Source: an uncultured Coriobacteriaceae bacterium (lineage in GTDB: Bacteria; Actinomycetota; Coriobacteriia; Coriobacteriales; Atopobiaceae). From it: a stretch of 5,718 bases of DNA. A model generated the notes under the pieces. It made no database searches, was not told the DNA's origin, and worked only from the letters and a program-made list of their open reading frames with translations. Below, piece by piece: positions 1-5,435 of this stretch. The stretch lies in contig CACXZL010000140.1 in NCBI GenBank assembly GCA_902772085.1, positions 607 to 6,324 of the forward strand. The letters are read 5' to 3'. The position numbers and the translations under genes are program-made. Each line of letters begins with the position of its first letter. Positions within the stretch are counted from its first letter, which is position 1.

Positions 1-1
1 C

Positions 2-1063
2 GGCGAGACGAGGGCGGGCAGGATCGCGGACTGTCCGACGGCAGATCCGATAGTGAGTTGGGCCGGCTGGGCGACCAAGCCGCTCAGGTTCGTATACGAG
101 TCGGGTCCGTGTGGGTTCCAGCTCGCGCGTGACATGCGGGCGATGGGTATCGACTGTGACGTTATAGCGGTGACCAGCATCCCCAGGAGCACGGAGGCGA
201 AGAGGATGAAGGACGACCGCGGCGACGCGCAATCGCTGCTCGAGGCTGTGACAGCGCCAAACAGCAAGTGCAAGGCCGTGTACGTACCGAGCGAGGATTC
301 GGAGGCCGCCCGTGACCTGTGCCGCGCGTGCTACGACATGGTGCTGGCGACCAAGCGCCTGAAGATGCAGTTCTCGGCGATGCTGCTGCGCCACGGGTTC
401 GTGTGGAACGAGCGCACGCCAAAGGGAGACCTCTGGCTGACGTGGACGAGGGAGTACATGAAGTGGGCGAGGTCGATCGGGCTTCCCATGGAGGCCGAGA
501 ACCAGACCCTCAAGTTCTGCCTGAAGGGAGTGCTCGACGGGCTCGACCGCTGCAATGAGATAAAGCGCGAGTGCCTGGAGCTCTCGGAGAGCGAGCGGTT
601 CAAGCCCTACGTCGACGCCCTGACCAGGCTCAAGGGCATAGACCGCATGGCCGCCCTCACCTACGTCGCCACGATGGACGACTTCTCTCGCTTCCGCAAC
701 GGGAGGAGCGTATCCAAGTACTTCGGGCTCACGCCAAGCAGGCACGATAGCGGCGAGCACGTGGGACGCAACGGAGGGATCTCCAAAGCTGGCGACACCA
801 CCGTGCGAAAAGCCGTGGTCGAGGGCCTCGCCAGTCTGCCCAACTACAACAAGGCGCAGAAGCACCTGGCGAAGGGCTGCGAGGTCAGTGCCGCCGTCGA
901 GGCGGAGGCATGCCTTTGCAACTCCCGAAACGTCGACCGCTACAAGTCGCTGGTGAAGAGGGGCAAGAGGCCGAACGTGTCGAAGGTGGCGGTCGCCAGC
1001 GAGCTGGTGCGCCAGATGTGGGCGATCGGCAACATCGTGCGGGGAGAGCTGGAACTGGGCTGA
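2..1063 (+). CDS. IS110-family transposase (DEDD recombinase), 5' end outside window
   Basis: This recombinase moves the IS110 element through a circular intermediate; the family combines a RuvC-like DEDD domain with a C-terminal domain carrying a catalytic serine. A GTG at 53 could begin translation, but the frame is open to the window edge, and the bases before it encode a typical stretch between the first catalytic aspartate and the FVYESGP motif. The gene therefore very probably starts upstream. Counting from the GTG at 53, the second acidic residue is E16 (in VYESGP) and the last two are D55 and D58 (in KDDRGDA). The C-terminal Transposase_20-type region starts near LKGIDRMAALT, and the likely catalytic serine is S233 (in HDSGEH), followed by GGISKAGDTTVRK. 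The first aspartate is not visible. No frameshift or stop is seen, so the gene may be intact. Codons are GC-rich, unlike the defence-like genes to the right. Confidence 0.93.
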   Translation, partial: GETRAGRIADCPTADPIVSWAGWATKPLRFVYESGPCGFQLARDMRAMGIDCDVIAVTSIPRSTEAKRMKDDRGDAQSLLEAVTAPNSKCKAVYVPSEDSEAARDLCRACYDMVLATKRLKMQFSAMLLRHGFVWNERTPKGDLWLTWTREYMKWARSIGLPMEAENQTLKFCLKGVLDGLDRCNEIKRECLELSESERFKPYVDALTRLKGIDRMAALTYVATMDDFSRFRNGRSVSKYFGLTPSRHDSGEHVGRNGGISKAGDTTVRKAVVEGLASLPNYNKAQKHLAKGCEVSAAVEAEACLCNSRNVDRYKSLVKRGKRPNVSKVAVASELVRQMWAIGNIVRGELELG

Positions 1064-1139
1064 CCTCGCGCTTCATCATAACATCGACGGCGTCCGAGTC
1101 CTGGTTCGGGGGCGTCGGGGAGGCTCGCGCTGACGCTTT

Positions 1140-1372
1140 GCACACCAAGTCCGAGGCACGCCTGTGCCGAAGCTTGGCGCGTGCGATCGTAGACTAGCAC
1201 CTACGGGCGACCAATCCCCATGCCGAATCACGCGAAGTGTGGGCCACGGTGACGTGGTGTCCACGGATCTGAAACTGCCGCAACGCCGGCGTCTTCAGCG
1301 GAGATGCGCTCCGGTTGGGACGAAGTGCCGATGGTGCAGGCTAGCCCCTGGTCGACGGGCCGGGGGCCAGCC
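1140..1372 (+). ncRNA. Candidate IS110/IS1111-type bridge (seek) RNA region
   Basis: The non-coding tail of the IS110 element holds several stable hairpins in series. One is nested: outer GCAC 1140-1143 with GTGC 1181-1184, then CCAAG 1145-1149 with CTTGG 1173-1177, then GGCAC 1155-1159 with GTGCC 1164-1168. The next is CCACG 1244-1248 with CGTGG 1253-1257 (loop GTGA). Then 1286-1294 pairs with 1302-1314, with an unpaired loop at 1295-1301. Last, 1339-1351 pairs with 1360-1372: 13 positions, one mismatch, one wobble, loop TCGACGGG. IS110-family elements encode a structured guide RNA in one non-coding end; as I recall, IS1111-type members carry it downstream of the recombinase gene. The long 3' tail suits that, but the ends of the RNA and its guide loops are not determined, and no sequence comparison was possible. 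Confidence 0.4.
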
Positions 1373-1384
1373 GAAAATTGTCAC

Positions 1385-1390
1385 TTGACA
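1385..1390 (+). promoter_or_regulatory. Outward-facing -35 hexamer near the IS110 right end
   Basis: A perfect TTGACA points out of the element within a few bases of its inferred right end. No convincing -10 follows at 16-18 bases in the present sequence. In IS110-family elements a -35 at one end and a -10 at the other can be brought together in the circular form, giving a promoter at the junction. This hexamer is a candidate for such a half promoter; the partner would lie outside the window. Confidence 0.35.
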
Positions 1391-1610
1391 CGGTGCGGGA
1401 CATATGAAGCGTCCCTTTAGGATCTCGTTTGAAGAGGGCAAACCTGTTGAAATAACGTTTCGACCTTTCGGCCAATTATTCTGTGAACTGAGTTGACCAA
1501 CTAAAGGAGAACGGTGTAGGATGTATTTATGAGATGTACTCGTGAAGGAATAGTGCTGGGTTCCCGAATGGGAGTAAGGCCGAGAGGTCGAGAATCCTTT
1601 GCCCCTGGGG
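1391..1610. other. Spacer between IS110 end and DUF3644 gene, no gene seen
   Basis: No coding region of convincing length is present. A short inverted repeat AGTTG-AC-CAACT (1491-1502) overlaps a TTGACC hexamer (1493-1498), which has TAGGAT 18 bases on (1517-1522). This could be a weak plus-strand promoter with an operator-like dyad, but nothing obvious is transcribed from it. AAAGGAGA at 1504-1511 resembles a ribosome binding site but leads only to GTG-TAG or to ATG and three codons. On the minus strand, downstream of the DUF3644 stop, I see no hairpin with a T-tract. Confidence 0.4.
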
Positions 1611-2600
1611 TCATCTCTTTTCTTTTTTCAATGCGTTTTTCAAATCGTCGATTATCGTATCTGGGCATGTGGATATCGTGTCCACAATAAACGTTACCGT
1701 CTTCATCGAGTACGTGTAGTTTGTAGTGCTAGCTCCATTGGAGTGTGCGTACGCGAACTCGGGATTCGACTTGAGGTTGTAAAAGTTCATGAACAGCTTC
1801 CAGTCATTTTGCGTAAAGGGTTTCTCGGCTCCTGATGCTCGTAGCGTGATTCCACGTCCCCTCAAGGACTTGTTTATATGCGAGATCAGCTTGCCTACAG
1901 AAAGCGGATGAGTCGTGCTGGGGTCTTGGAATACCTTCGCCACTCTCATCGGTTTCTCTGAGGACGCGTCGTACCGGACGGTGAAGTCCGCTGATTTCGG
2001 ACTCTTCACGAGCGCTAGCTCCGTTACCATAACTGAAGCGTATCGCTGACTATCTTGGAGAATCCGCTCTTGAGCGATTTCGTTTTCGTCGAAGAGGAAC
2101 TTCTCAGCGATTGTAGCGTCGTACTTCGCCCTAATCCTCTCGGGAGTGGCGGGGCTAGCCGTCATCGAAAGTGTCAGGAAGTGCGGCGGGATGGCATCTC
2201 CCATCCTCCTGCCGTGAAATTCAAGCATCTTGTCATCGAAGTTGCTGACGCAGGCTTGGAACAAGCCGACGTAAATCTGCTCGTGCTCCTCAACTACAAA
2301 GTGGGTGCTTGTGTTTCTGAGCCTTATGATGTCCTCGAGGTTCTTTCGGAGTGGGTCCTTGTCATTTGTGAAGACCGATGCGATGCAGCGTTCTAGCGTA
2401 ATCGTTCTTTGTGGGTTGTCCTTGTAGTAGATTGCGTCGATGCCCTTACTTCCTATGATTCTCGCCTTCAGCATCAGCTCCCAAGCGTTGCATATGAAGA
2501 ACGCAAAACCTTCAACACGATACCGGATGCTTGGGCGATTGTGTGACAGCATCCAGCTAAAGCTTTGTGATATCCAAGGCCGCCTGTTTGAGAGGTTCAC
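1611..2600 (-). CDS. DUF3644-type protein with HEPN-like R-x4-H motif
   Basis: The 329-residue product matches what I know of the DUF3644 family. The hallmark block NRPSIRYRVEGFAFFICNAW (21-40) leads into ELMLKARII, then YYKDNP (58-63) and, near residue 93, the segment RLRNTSTHF. R95 and H100 form an R-x4-H motif like that of HEPN RNases. The C-terminal part (YAHSNG, TTNYTYS, DDLKNALKK) also looks like the family, so the 3' end is complete. The protein has no membrane segment or signal peptide and is probably cytosolic. The exact role is unknown; a defence or toxin-like RNA-cutting role is inference. The GTG at 2600 is the most upstream possible start (an in-frame stop lies two codons before it), but no good ribosome binding site precedes it. 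ATG at 2552 is the alternative. The first ten or so residues look unlike the family, and the 5' end overlaps a divergent gene, so the native start may be lost. Codons are less GC-rich than in the transposase. Confidence 0.85.
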   Translation of the reverse strand: MNLSNRRPWISQSFSWMLSHNRPSIRYRVEGFAFFICNAWELMLKARIIGSKGIDAIYYKDNPQRTITLERCIASVFTNDKDPLRKNLEDIIRLRNTSTHFVVEEHEQIYVGLFQACVSNFDDKMLEFHGRRMGDAIPPHFLTLSMTASPATPERIRAKYDATIAEKFLFDENEIAQERILQDSQRYASVMVTELALVKSPKSADFTVRYDASSEKPMRVAKVFQDPSTTHPLSVGKLISHINKSLRGRGITLRASGAEKPFTQNDWKLFMNFYNLKSNPEFAYAHSNGASTTNYTYSMKTVTFIVDTISTCPDTIIDDLKNALKKEKR

Positions 2601-2955
2601 CGCCTACGCCAGCGAGGGATTTATTCGCGATTTCATGAATTCGGAGGTGGCCGAGCATCTGGACTCTCCCTACAACAAGCTGCAGTGGATGGGGGAAGAG
2701 TATCTGATTGATGGGCTGGGCGATGAAAGGGCGCTGGATACGGAGGGCGAGAGGCACTCTCCAGAGGTGCTGTACTGGATTGGATACCTGTATCGCTACT
2801 GGGCCTGCGCGCGAGGTGAGAGGAGCAGGAGAATCTACCGCCAGGCGCCGGCAAAAACCATGAGGCGGAACTACATGGCTTTCCACGCGCTTGATCCGGA
2901 TGTGGCGATTGACGACCTGATCGAGATTCGTCGGCAGAGGCAGAGGCGGCGATAG
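2584..2955 (+). pseudogene. Small hypothetical protein, 5' end probably truncated
   Basis: The protein-like part begins around LFERFTAYASEGF and runs about 123 residues to the TAG at 2953-2955. Conserved-looking blocks are SPYNKLQWMGEEYLIDGL, VLYWIGYLYRYW, IYRQAP and FHALDPDVAIDDL. I have a memory of such short proteins (WxGYxYRYW, then IYxxxP, then HxxDxxxAID) beside DUF3990/DUF3791 toxin-antitoxin-like genes, but cannot verify it and give no function. The frame stays open upstream to 2440, but that part only shadows the DUF3644 gene on the other strand. No ATG with a ribosome binding site lies at the expected start; CTG 2584 is the first plausible codon and ATG 2527 lies within antisense DUF3644 sequence. 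The gene was probably cut at its start by the event that placed the DUF3644 gene next to it. The C-terminus is rich in arginine (RRQRQRRR). Confidence 0.55.
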
Positions 2956-3181
2956 GCAGGGCAAGAGGTTTCCCGCAGATGACCAGAGGGGACGTGGATG
3001 GGGCGCTGTTGCCATCCGCCGGAATCGCTCGTCGCTCAGCCTTGCGTCCCCCGTCTTCTTCGAGGCGCCCATCCGCGAAGGCGCCTGCGCCACACCATGC
3101 GGACGCCCGTTTGCGGCTGGTAAGGCCCCATCCTGAAGGGGACTCGGCCTCCGGCGGCCGCGTCGGGGCGGGCGTTCACCG
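2956..3181. other. GC-rich spacer, no gene seen
   Basis: Open frames here give low-complexity arginine, proline and alanine-rich translations and look like GC-rich shadows. A 7-bp inverted repeat AGGCGCC (3063-3069) with GGCGCCT (3080-3086) could fold, but no T-tract follows on either strand, so I do not call a terminator. The stretch ends at the palindromic element. Confidence 0.4.
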
Positions 3182-3424
3182 AATGTCGGAAAAAATAATC
3201 TTTATTGCCACGGATTTTTTGAAAAATGCCAATTTTTGTCGCGATATGCGAGTTTTTTGGGTGAGGTCTCGCCACGGGCCGGATAAAGCGCCCGCAATTA
3301 CCATGGTAAACGCGGGTGCTCTATCCGCCCGGTGGGGAAACGTGCCCCGAAAAACTCGCATATCGCGTAATTCTGTGTCATTTTCAGAATTTTCGTGGCA
3401 ATAAAAATTATCAACTCCGACATT
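3182..3424. repeat. 243-bp imperfect palindrome with 9-bp terminal inverted repeats (MITE-like)
   Basis: The element is bounded by AATGTCGGA (3182-3190) and its exact complement TCCGACATT (3416-3424). The two arms of about 120 bp align along their whole length with scattered mismatches and at least one 1-base offset. Shared blocks include TTTATTGCCACG (3201-3212, complement near 3400-3411), CGATATGCGAGTTTTT (from 3242, complement near 3353-3369) and GGATAAAGCGCCCGC against GGATAGAGCACCCGC. The centre is the perfect palindrome TTACCATGGTAA (3298-3309). Open frames crossing it on both strands encode mirror-like peptides, which follow from the symmetry and are not evidence for a protein. It could be a miniature fold-back transposable element or a repeated intergenic unit. 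I see no clear target-site duplication next to the ends. Confidence 0.75.
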
Positions 3425-3693
3425 TGGGCGCTCGTGGTCCTCGCACTGCTCGGTTCGCACAATTATGATCGTCCAATGCGGACAGTCGGACTTTTGTCGT
3501 GGCGGAGGCCAGCGCGTTTCCTTTGAGTCGGGACGCGCTCGCACACAACTACTGGACTGTTTGGAAGGGTCGGTCCTCAGGCTCTCGTCCACTTCGAAGA
3601 ACATCCCTGATTCGACCTTTGAACTCTAGAATCACCGGTACCCTTTTCGTGTTAGCTATAACAGCACCTATTGAATTAGCTAGTCACGGAAGC
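3425..3693. other. Spacer between palindrome and small gene, no gene seen
   Basis: No gene is supported. A plus-strand frame from 3499 runs into the start of the small gene at 3706, but its translation has no recognisable domain and no ribosome binding site at its own start. TATAAC at 3657-3662 could be a -10 for the small gene, but no matching -35 is found 16-18 bases before it. Confidence 0.35.
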
Positions 3694-3700
3694 GGGGTGA
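3694..3700 (+). promoter_or_regulatory. Ribosome binding site of the small frameshifted gene
   Basis: GGGGTGA is one base away from GGAGGTGA, the sequence complementary to the end of 16S rRNA. It lies 5 bases before ATG 3706. This decides the start of the small gene and argues that the reading frame at 3706 was once used, rather than the later ATG at 3734, which has no such site. Confidence 0.6.
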
Positions 3701-3705
3701 GAGCC

Positions 3706-3907
3706 ATGGTGGCGACTACGGCCACGGCAATAGATGCAGAACAACTTCGGGCGGTACCTCTCCATGGTCATGGACGGTTTTGAAGTCGTTGTGGCCAAGT
3801 ACGGCAGGGAATTCGGACGGTTTCTGCCCAAAGATACCGCCGCATCCTACCTGACGGACTCCCTCGCGGGAATTATGAAGGAAAATGCGGAGTGGCGCAA
3901 ATCTTAA
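3706..3907 (+). pseudogene. Small hypothetical protein broken by a one-base frameshift
   Basis: From ATG 3706 the frame reads MVATTATAIDAEQLR and then turns into a short out-of-frame tail ending at 3783. Skipping one G in the run CGGGCGG (3748-3754) moves it into a frame that reads RYLSMVMDGFEVVVAKYG, REFGRFLPKDTAASYLTD and SLAGIMKENAEWRKS before TAA at 3905-3907. The joined product would have 66 residues, and the junction QLR-RYLS looks natural. The second part also has its own ATG (3734, 57 codons), so a shorter protein could still be made. The sequence is charged and probably helical, with no membrane segment. I do not recognise the family. It lies upstream of the RNA and Abi-family gene in the same direction but is separated by over 200 bases. 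It may be a decayed gene, a programmed shift or a sequencing error. Confidence 0.5.
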
Positions 3908-3931
3908 GCGATACCCTTGTCGAGACGAGCG

Positions 3932-3943
3932 ACTGCATGCAGT
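3932..3943. repeat. 12-bp perfect palindrome ACTGCATGCAGT
   Basis: A perfect 12-bp palindrome lies 24 bases after the stop of the small gene. A 5-6 bp hairpin (CTTGTC with GACGAG) sits just before it. There is no T-tract, so terminator activity is not supported; it could be a protein-binding site or chance. Confidence 0.35.
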
Positions 3944-4008
3944 TCATACTAGCCTAAGAGCTTTAAATACTTTAAGTTATTTGTTCATATGATGTTTTAT
4001 TTTGTTTT

Positions 4009-4067
4009 AGCTGGATGACGGGGGGCGCCTCCCCATAGAATGGGGAGGCGCCCCCCGTCATCCAGCT
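4009..4067. repeat. Perfect 27-bp inverted repeat with 5-nt loop
   Basis: Bases 4009-4035 are the exact reverse complement of 4041-4067, with loop TAGAA at 4036-4040. The arm begins AGCTGGATGACGGGG and ends GCGCCTCCCCA. Pairing continues outwards for about three more positions with one wobble. The stem is very GC-rich, while the DNA just to the left is AT-rich. No T-tract follows on either strand: plus continues GAATCTTAC, and minus continues with an A-rich run. A standard intrinsic terminator is therefore not supported, though a hairpin this strong could still hinder transcription from both sides. It lies about 70 bases upstream of the promoter for the small RNA and Abi-family gene. It could be a fold-back insertion, a double-stranded RNA source or a protein-binding site. 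Confidence 0.9.
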
Positions 4068-4137
4068 GAATCTTACTTCCATGCTCTTTACCTGCGCTTT
4101 TGGAATTAAGGGACTATACTTGCCATTATACGCCTCT

Positions 4138-4166
4138 TTGACATGAATCCTTCCGCTTGTTATCTT
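4138..4166 (+). promoter_or_regulatory. Sigma70-type promoter with extended -10
   Basis: TTGACA (4138-4143) is a perfect -35. A 17-base spacer leads to TATCTT (4161-4166), four of six matches to TATAAT, preceded by TGT, which forms an extended -10 (TGn). Transcription should begin near 4173. It is the best promoter in the window and drives a short structured leader followed by the Abi-family gene. Confidence 0.7.
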
Positions 4167-4172
4167 AAGCTC

Positions 4173-4233
4173 GAACCAAAAAGCGTAAGGCTTTTAACGT
4201 CTCGGGGCGCCTGCGTGCCGAGACGTGTTTTTT
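4173..4233 (+). ncRNA. Candidate small RNA upstream of the Abi-family gene
   Basis: The predicted transcript from the promoter at 4138-4166 is about 60 nt and consists almost wholly of two hairpins. Hairpin 1 pairs AAAAGC (4179-4184) with GCTTTT (4190-4195) around the loop GTAAG. Hairpin 2 pairs ACGTCTCGG (4197-4205) with CCGAGACGT (4218-4226) around a 12-base GC-rich loop and is followed by six T. A short single-stranded head (GAACCA) precedes hairpin 1. There is no room for a protein. The compact promoter-RNA-terminator design just before a HEPN-type gene suggests a regulatory or antitoxin RNA, or a leader attenuator. I recall reports of structured RNAs upstream of AbiF-type genes but cannot check whether this one belongs to them. 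Confidence 0.5.
4197..4233 (+). terminator. Intrinsic terminator or attenuator before the Abi-family gene
   Basis: A 9-bp GC-containing stem (4197-4205 with 4218-4226) is followed after one G by TTTTTT (4228-4233), the classical layout. It lies only 12 bases before the proposed ATG of the Abi-family gene, and its T-tract borders the AGGA that serves as ribosome binding site. Transcripts of the gene from the upstream promoter must read through it, so it may set a low basal level. Confidence 0.75.
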
Positions 4234-4237
4234 AGGA
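4234..4237 (+). promoter_or_regulatory. Ribosome binding site deciding the Abi-family start
   Basis: AGGA at 4234-4237 lies 8 bases before ATG 4246. GTG 4225 lies inside the terminator stem and ATG 4237 overlaps the AGGA itself, so ATG 4246 is the preferred start. Confidence 0.5.
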
Positions 4238-4245
4238 TGTACTCC

Positions 4246-5418
4246 ATGTGTAGTCTTAATAGCCCTTCAATATCCAAAACGGGATCGTCCCCAAACCCCG
4301 TAGCGCTGGTAGCCTACATGAGAGACCAAAAGGGAATTTCCTTCGACCTCATGGAGGAGCAGACCGCGGCTTCATTTCTCGAGAGCAAAAACTTCTATTT
4401 CAAGGTGAAGGCGTTCGCCAAAAATTATGAAAAGTACCATAAACCGCCTCGGAATGAGATGTACATAAACCTCGATTTCGGGCACCTTATAGAGCTGTCG
4501 CGGCTTGATAAGGAGCTGCGTTCCCTAGTCCTTTCCCTAACGCTCGACATTGAGCACTACCTAAAGGTACGGATCAACGCGAGCGCCATGCGCTGCGGCG
4601 CCGACCGATACGAGTTGGCAGAAAGATATCAGAAGGCAGTTCGCTTGAGGACTTACGAGCGACAAGCAGAAAACATGAAGAATCTTGATGCCGGTAAGCT
4701 GCTGGATCGCATCGCGCGGATAGCCGAATCTGCGCGGGAATCGGAAACAGAGACTTTACCAACCGTCGTGAACGATATATCCGAGTTGATTGACCAACTT
4801 ACGGGAGGGATGAGGCCCAACCACATCCGCGAGGGCATCGAACGGATGCGTGCTTCGCCCTATTCGATGGGTTTGGTGAAAAAATACGAGGACTCGCCCT
4901 TACCATACTGGGTGCTCCTTGAGCTGATGACATTCGGGGACACTGTCAGCTTCTATAGAGCATGCTTTTCCCCGAAGTCGAAGGCGTTGCTAAACGACCT
5001 AGAGGAAATCAGGCTATGCATGAACATAAAGCCGTATCTGCAATGTGCCGTAACCCTTAGAAATGCGGCTGCCCATGGTGACTGCCTTCTCAACGGACTC
5101 TCTGACCACCATGCACACCTTCGTCAGAAGAACAAGGTCCGCGCCTCTCTGTGCGAGACCTATGGCATGGATCCAGACATCGTGGCAAATGAGTCCTCCG
5201 TGAGAATCGCCATAGACCTTGCCTCCATCCTCATCTGCTACGACACTTTAGTGCCCCGGGGCCCATCAAGCAAAGCGGCTGCCGAACTCGTGCGTAATGT
5301 CTCATCGCGCTTCCGCCTTCATAGAGATTGGTTCGCGAAGAACAGCCACATCGATGAGTTCTTCACCTTTCTCGATGAACTCCTCTCGGTCTTTCATGGA
5401 CGCCTCGCTTCAGATTGA
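4246..5418 (+). CDS. Abi-family (Abi_2/AbiD/AbiF-like) HEPN protein
   Basis: The 390-residue product (from ATG 4246) looks like the Abi_2 family of abortive phage infection proteins, a group of HEPN-type predicted RNases acting in the cytosol. Family-like blocks are LVAYMRDQKGISF near residues 21-33, SKNFYFKVKAFAKNYEKY near 47-64, LIELSRLDKELRSLVLSL near 83-100, DIEHYLKVRINA from 101, and PYWVLLELMTFGD at 220-232. The putative catalytic HEPN motif is RNAAAH, with R272 and H277, which fits R-x4-6-H. The region after about residue 290 is a C-terminal extension of unknown role. Starts at GTG 4225 and ATG 4237 are also in frame, but AGGA and spacing favour 4246. No frameshift or stop is seen. Expression probably depends on the promoter at 4138-4166 and on reading through the terminator before the start. 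No protein antitoxin gene adjoins it. That it protects against phage is family knowledge, not shown here. Confidence 0.88.
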   Translation: MCSLNSPSISKTGSSPNPVALVAYMRDQKGISFDLMEEQTAASFLESKNFYFKVKAFAKNYEKYHKPPRNEMYINLDFGHLIELSRLDKELRSLVLSLTLDIEHYLKVRINASAMRCGADRYELAERYQKAVRLRTYERQAENMKNLDAGKLLDRIARIAESARESETETLPTVVNDISELIDQLTGGMRPNHIREGIERMRASPYSMGLVKKYEDSPLPYWVLLELMTFGDTVSFYRACFSPKSKALLNDLEEIRLCMNIKPYLQCAVTLRNAAAHGDCLLNGLSDHHAHLRQKNKVRASLCETYGMDPDIVANESSVRIAIDLASILICYDTLVPRGPSSKAAAELVRNVSSRFRLHRDWFAKNSHIDEFFTFLDELLSVFHGRLASD

Positions 5419-5435
5419 GAACATGCGTCCACCGT

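Larger units (their letters stand above)
1..1400 (+). mobile_element. IS110-family insertion sequence, left part outside window
   Basis: An IS110-type transposase gene runs in from the left edge and is followed by about 330 bases of GC-rich, hairpin-rich non-coding DNA. Around 1390 the composition drops from GC-rich to roughly balanced, so I place the right end near 1390-1410. IS110 elements lack ordinary terminal inverted repeats, so the boundary cannot be fixed from the window alone. A TTGACA hexamer at 1385-1390, close to the inferred end and pointing outwards, fits the known habit of these elements of building a promoter across the joined ends of the circular intermediate. The left end and any left non-coding region lie outside the window. 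Confidence 0.7.

Noticed and set aside
1550..1610. tRNA-like 3' end (GAGGTCGAGAATCC followed by CCCCTGG)
   Set aside because: The T-arm stem is only three pairs, and no anticodon arm or matching 5' acceptor strand was found.
2440..2583. N-terminal extension of the small plus-strand gene back to ATG 2440
   Set aside because: It lies antisense to the strongly conserved DUF3644 block and does not look like protein; only the part from about 2584 does.
3063..3086. Terminator after the small hypothetical gene
   Set aside because: A 7-bp stem exists, but no T-tract follows on either strand and it is over 100 bases from the stop codon.
2557..3093. 178-codon minus-strand frame
   Set aside because: It is antisense to the small hypothetical gene and rich in proline and arginine, typical of a GC-rich shadow frame.
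2979..3604. Plus- and minus-strand open frames across the palindromic element
   Set aside because: Their similar peptides (RDMRVF on both strands) come from the inverted symmetry; there are no domains and no ribosome binding sites.
3499..3705. Upstream extension of the small frameshifted gene
   Set aside because: No recognisable protein features, and GGGGTGA before ATG 3706 gives a better start.
4105..4158. Minus-strand TATAAT with a 12-codon ORF (ATG near 4144)
   Set aside because: No -35 lies at a proper distance, and the tiny ORF has no further support; probably chance in AT-rich DNA.
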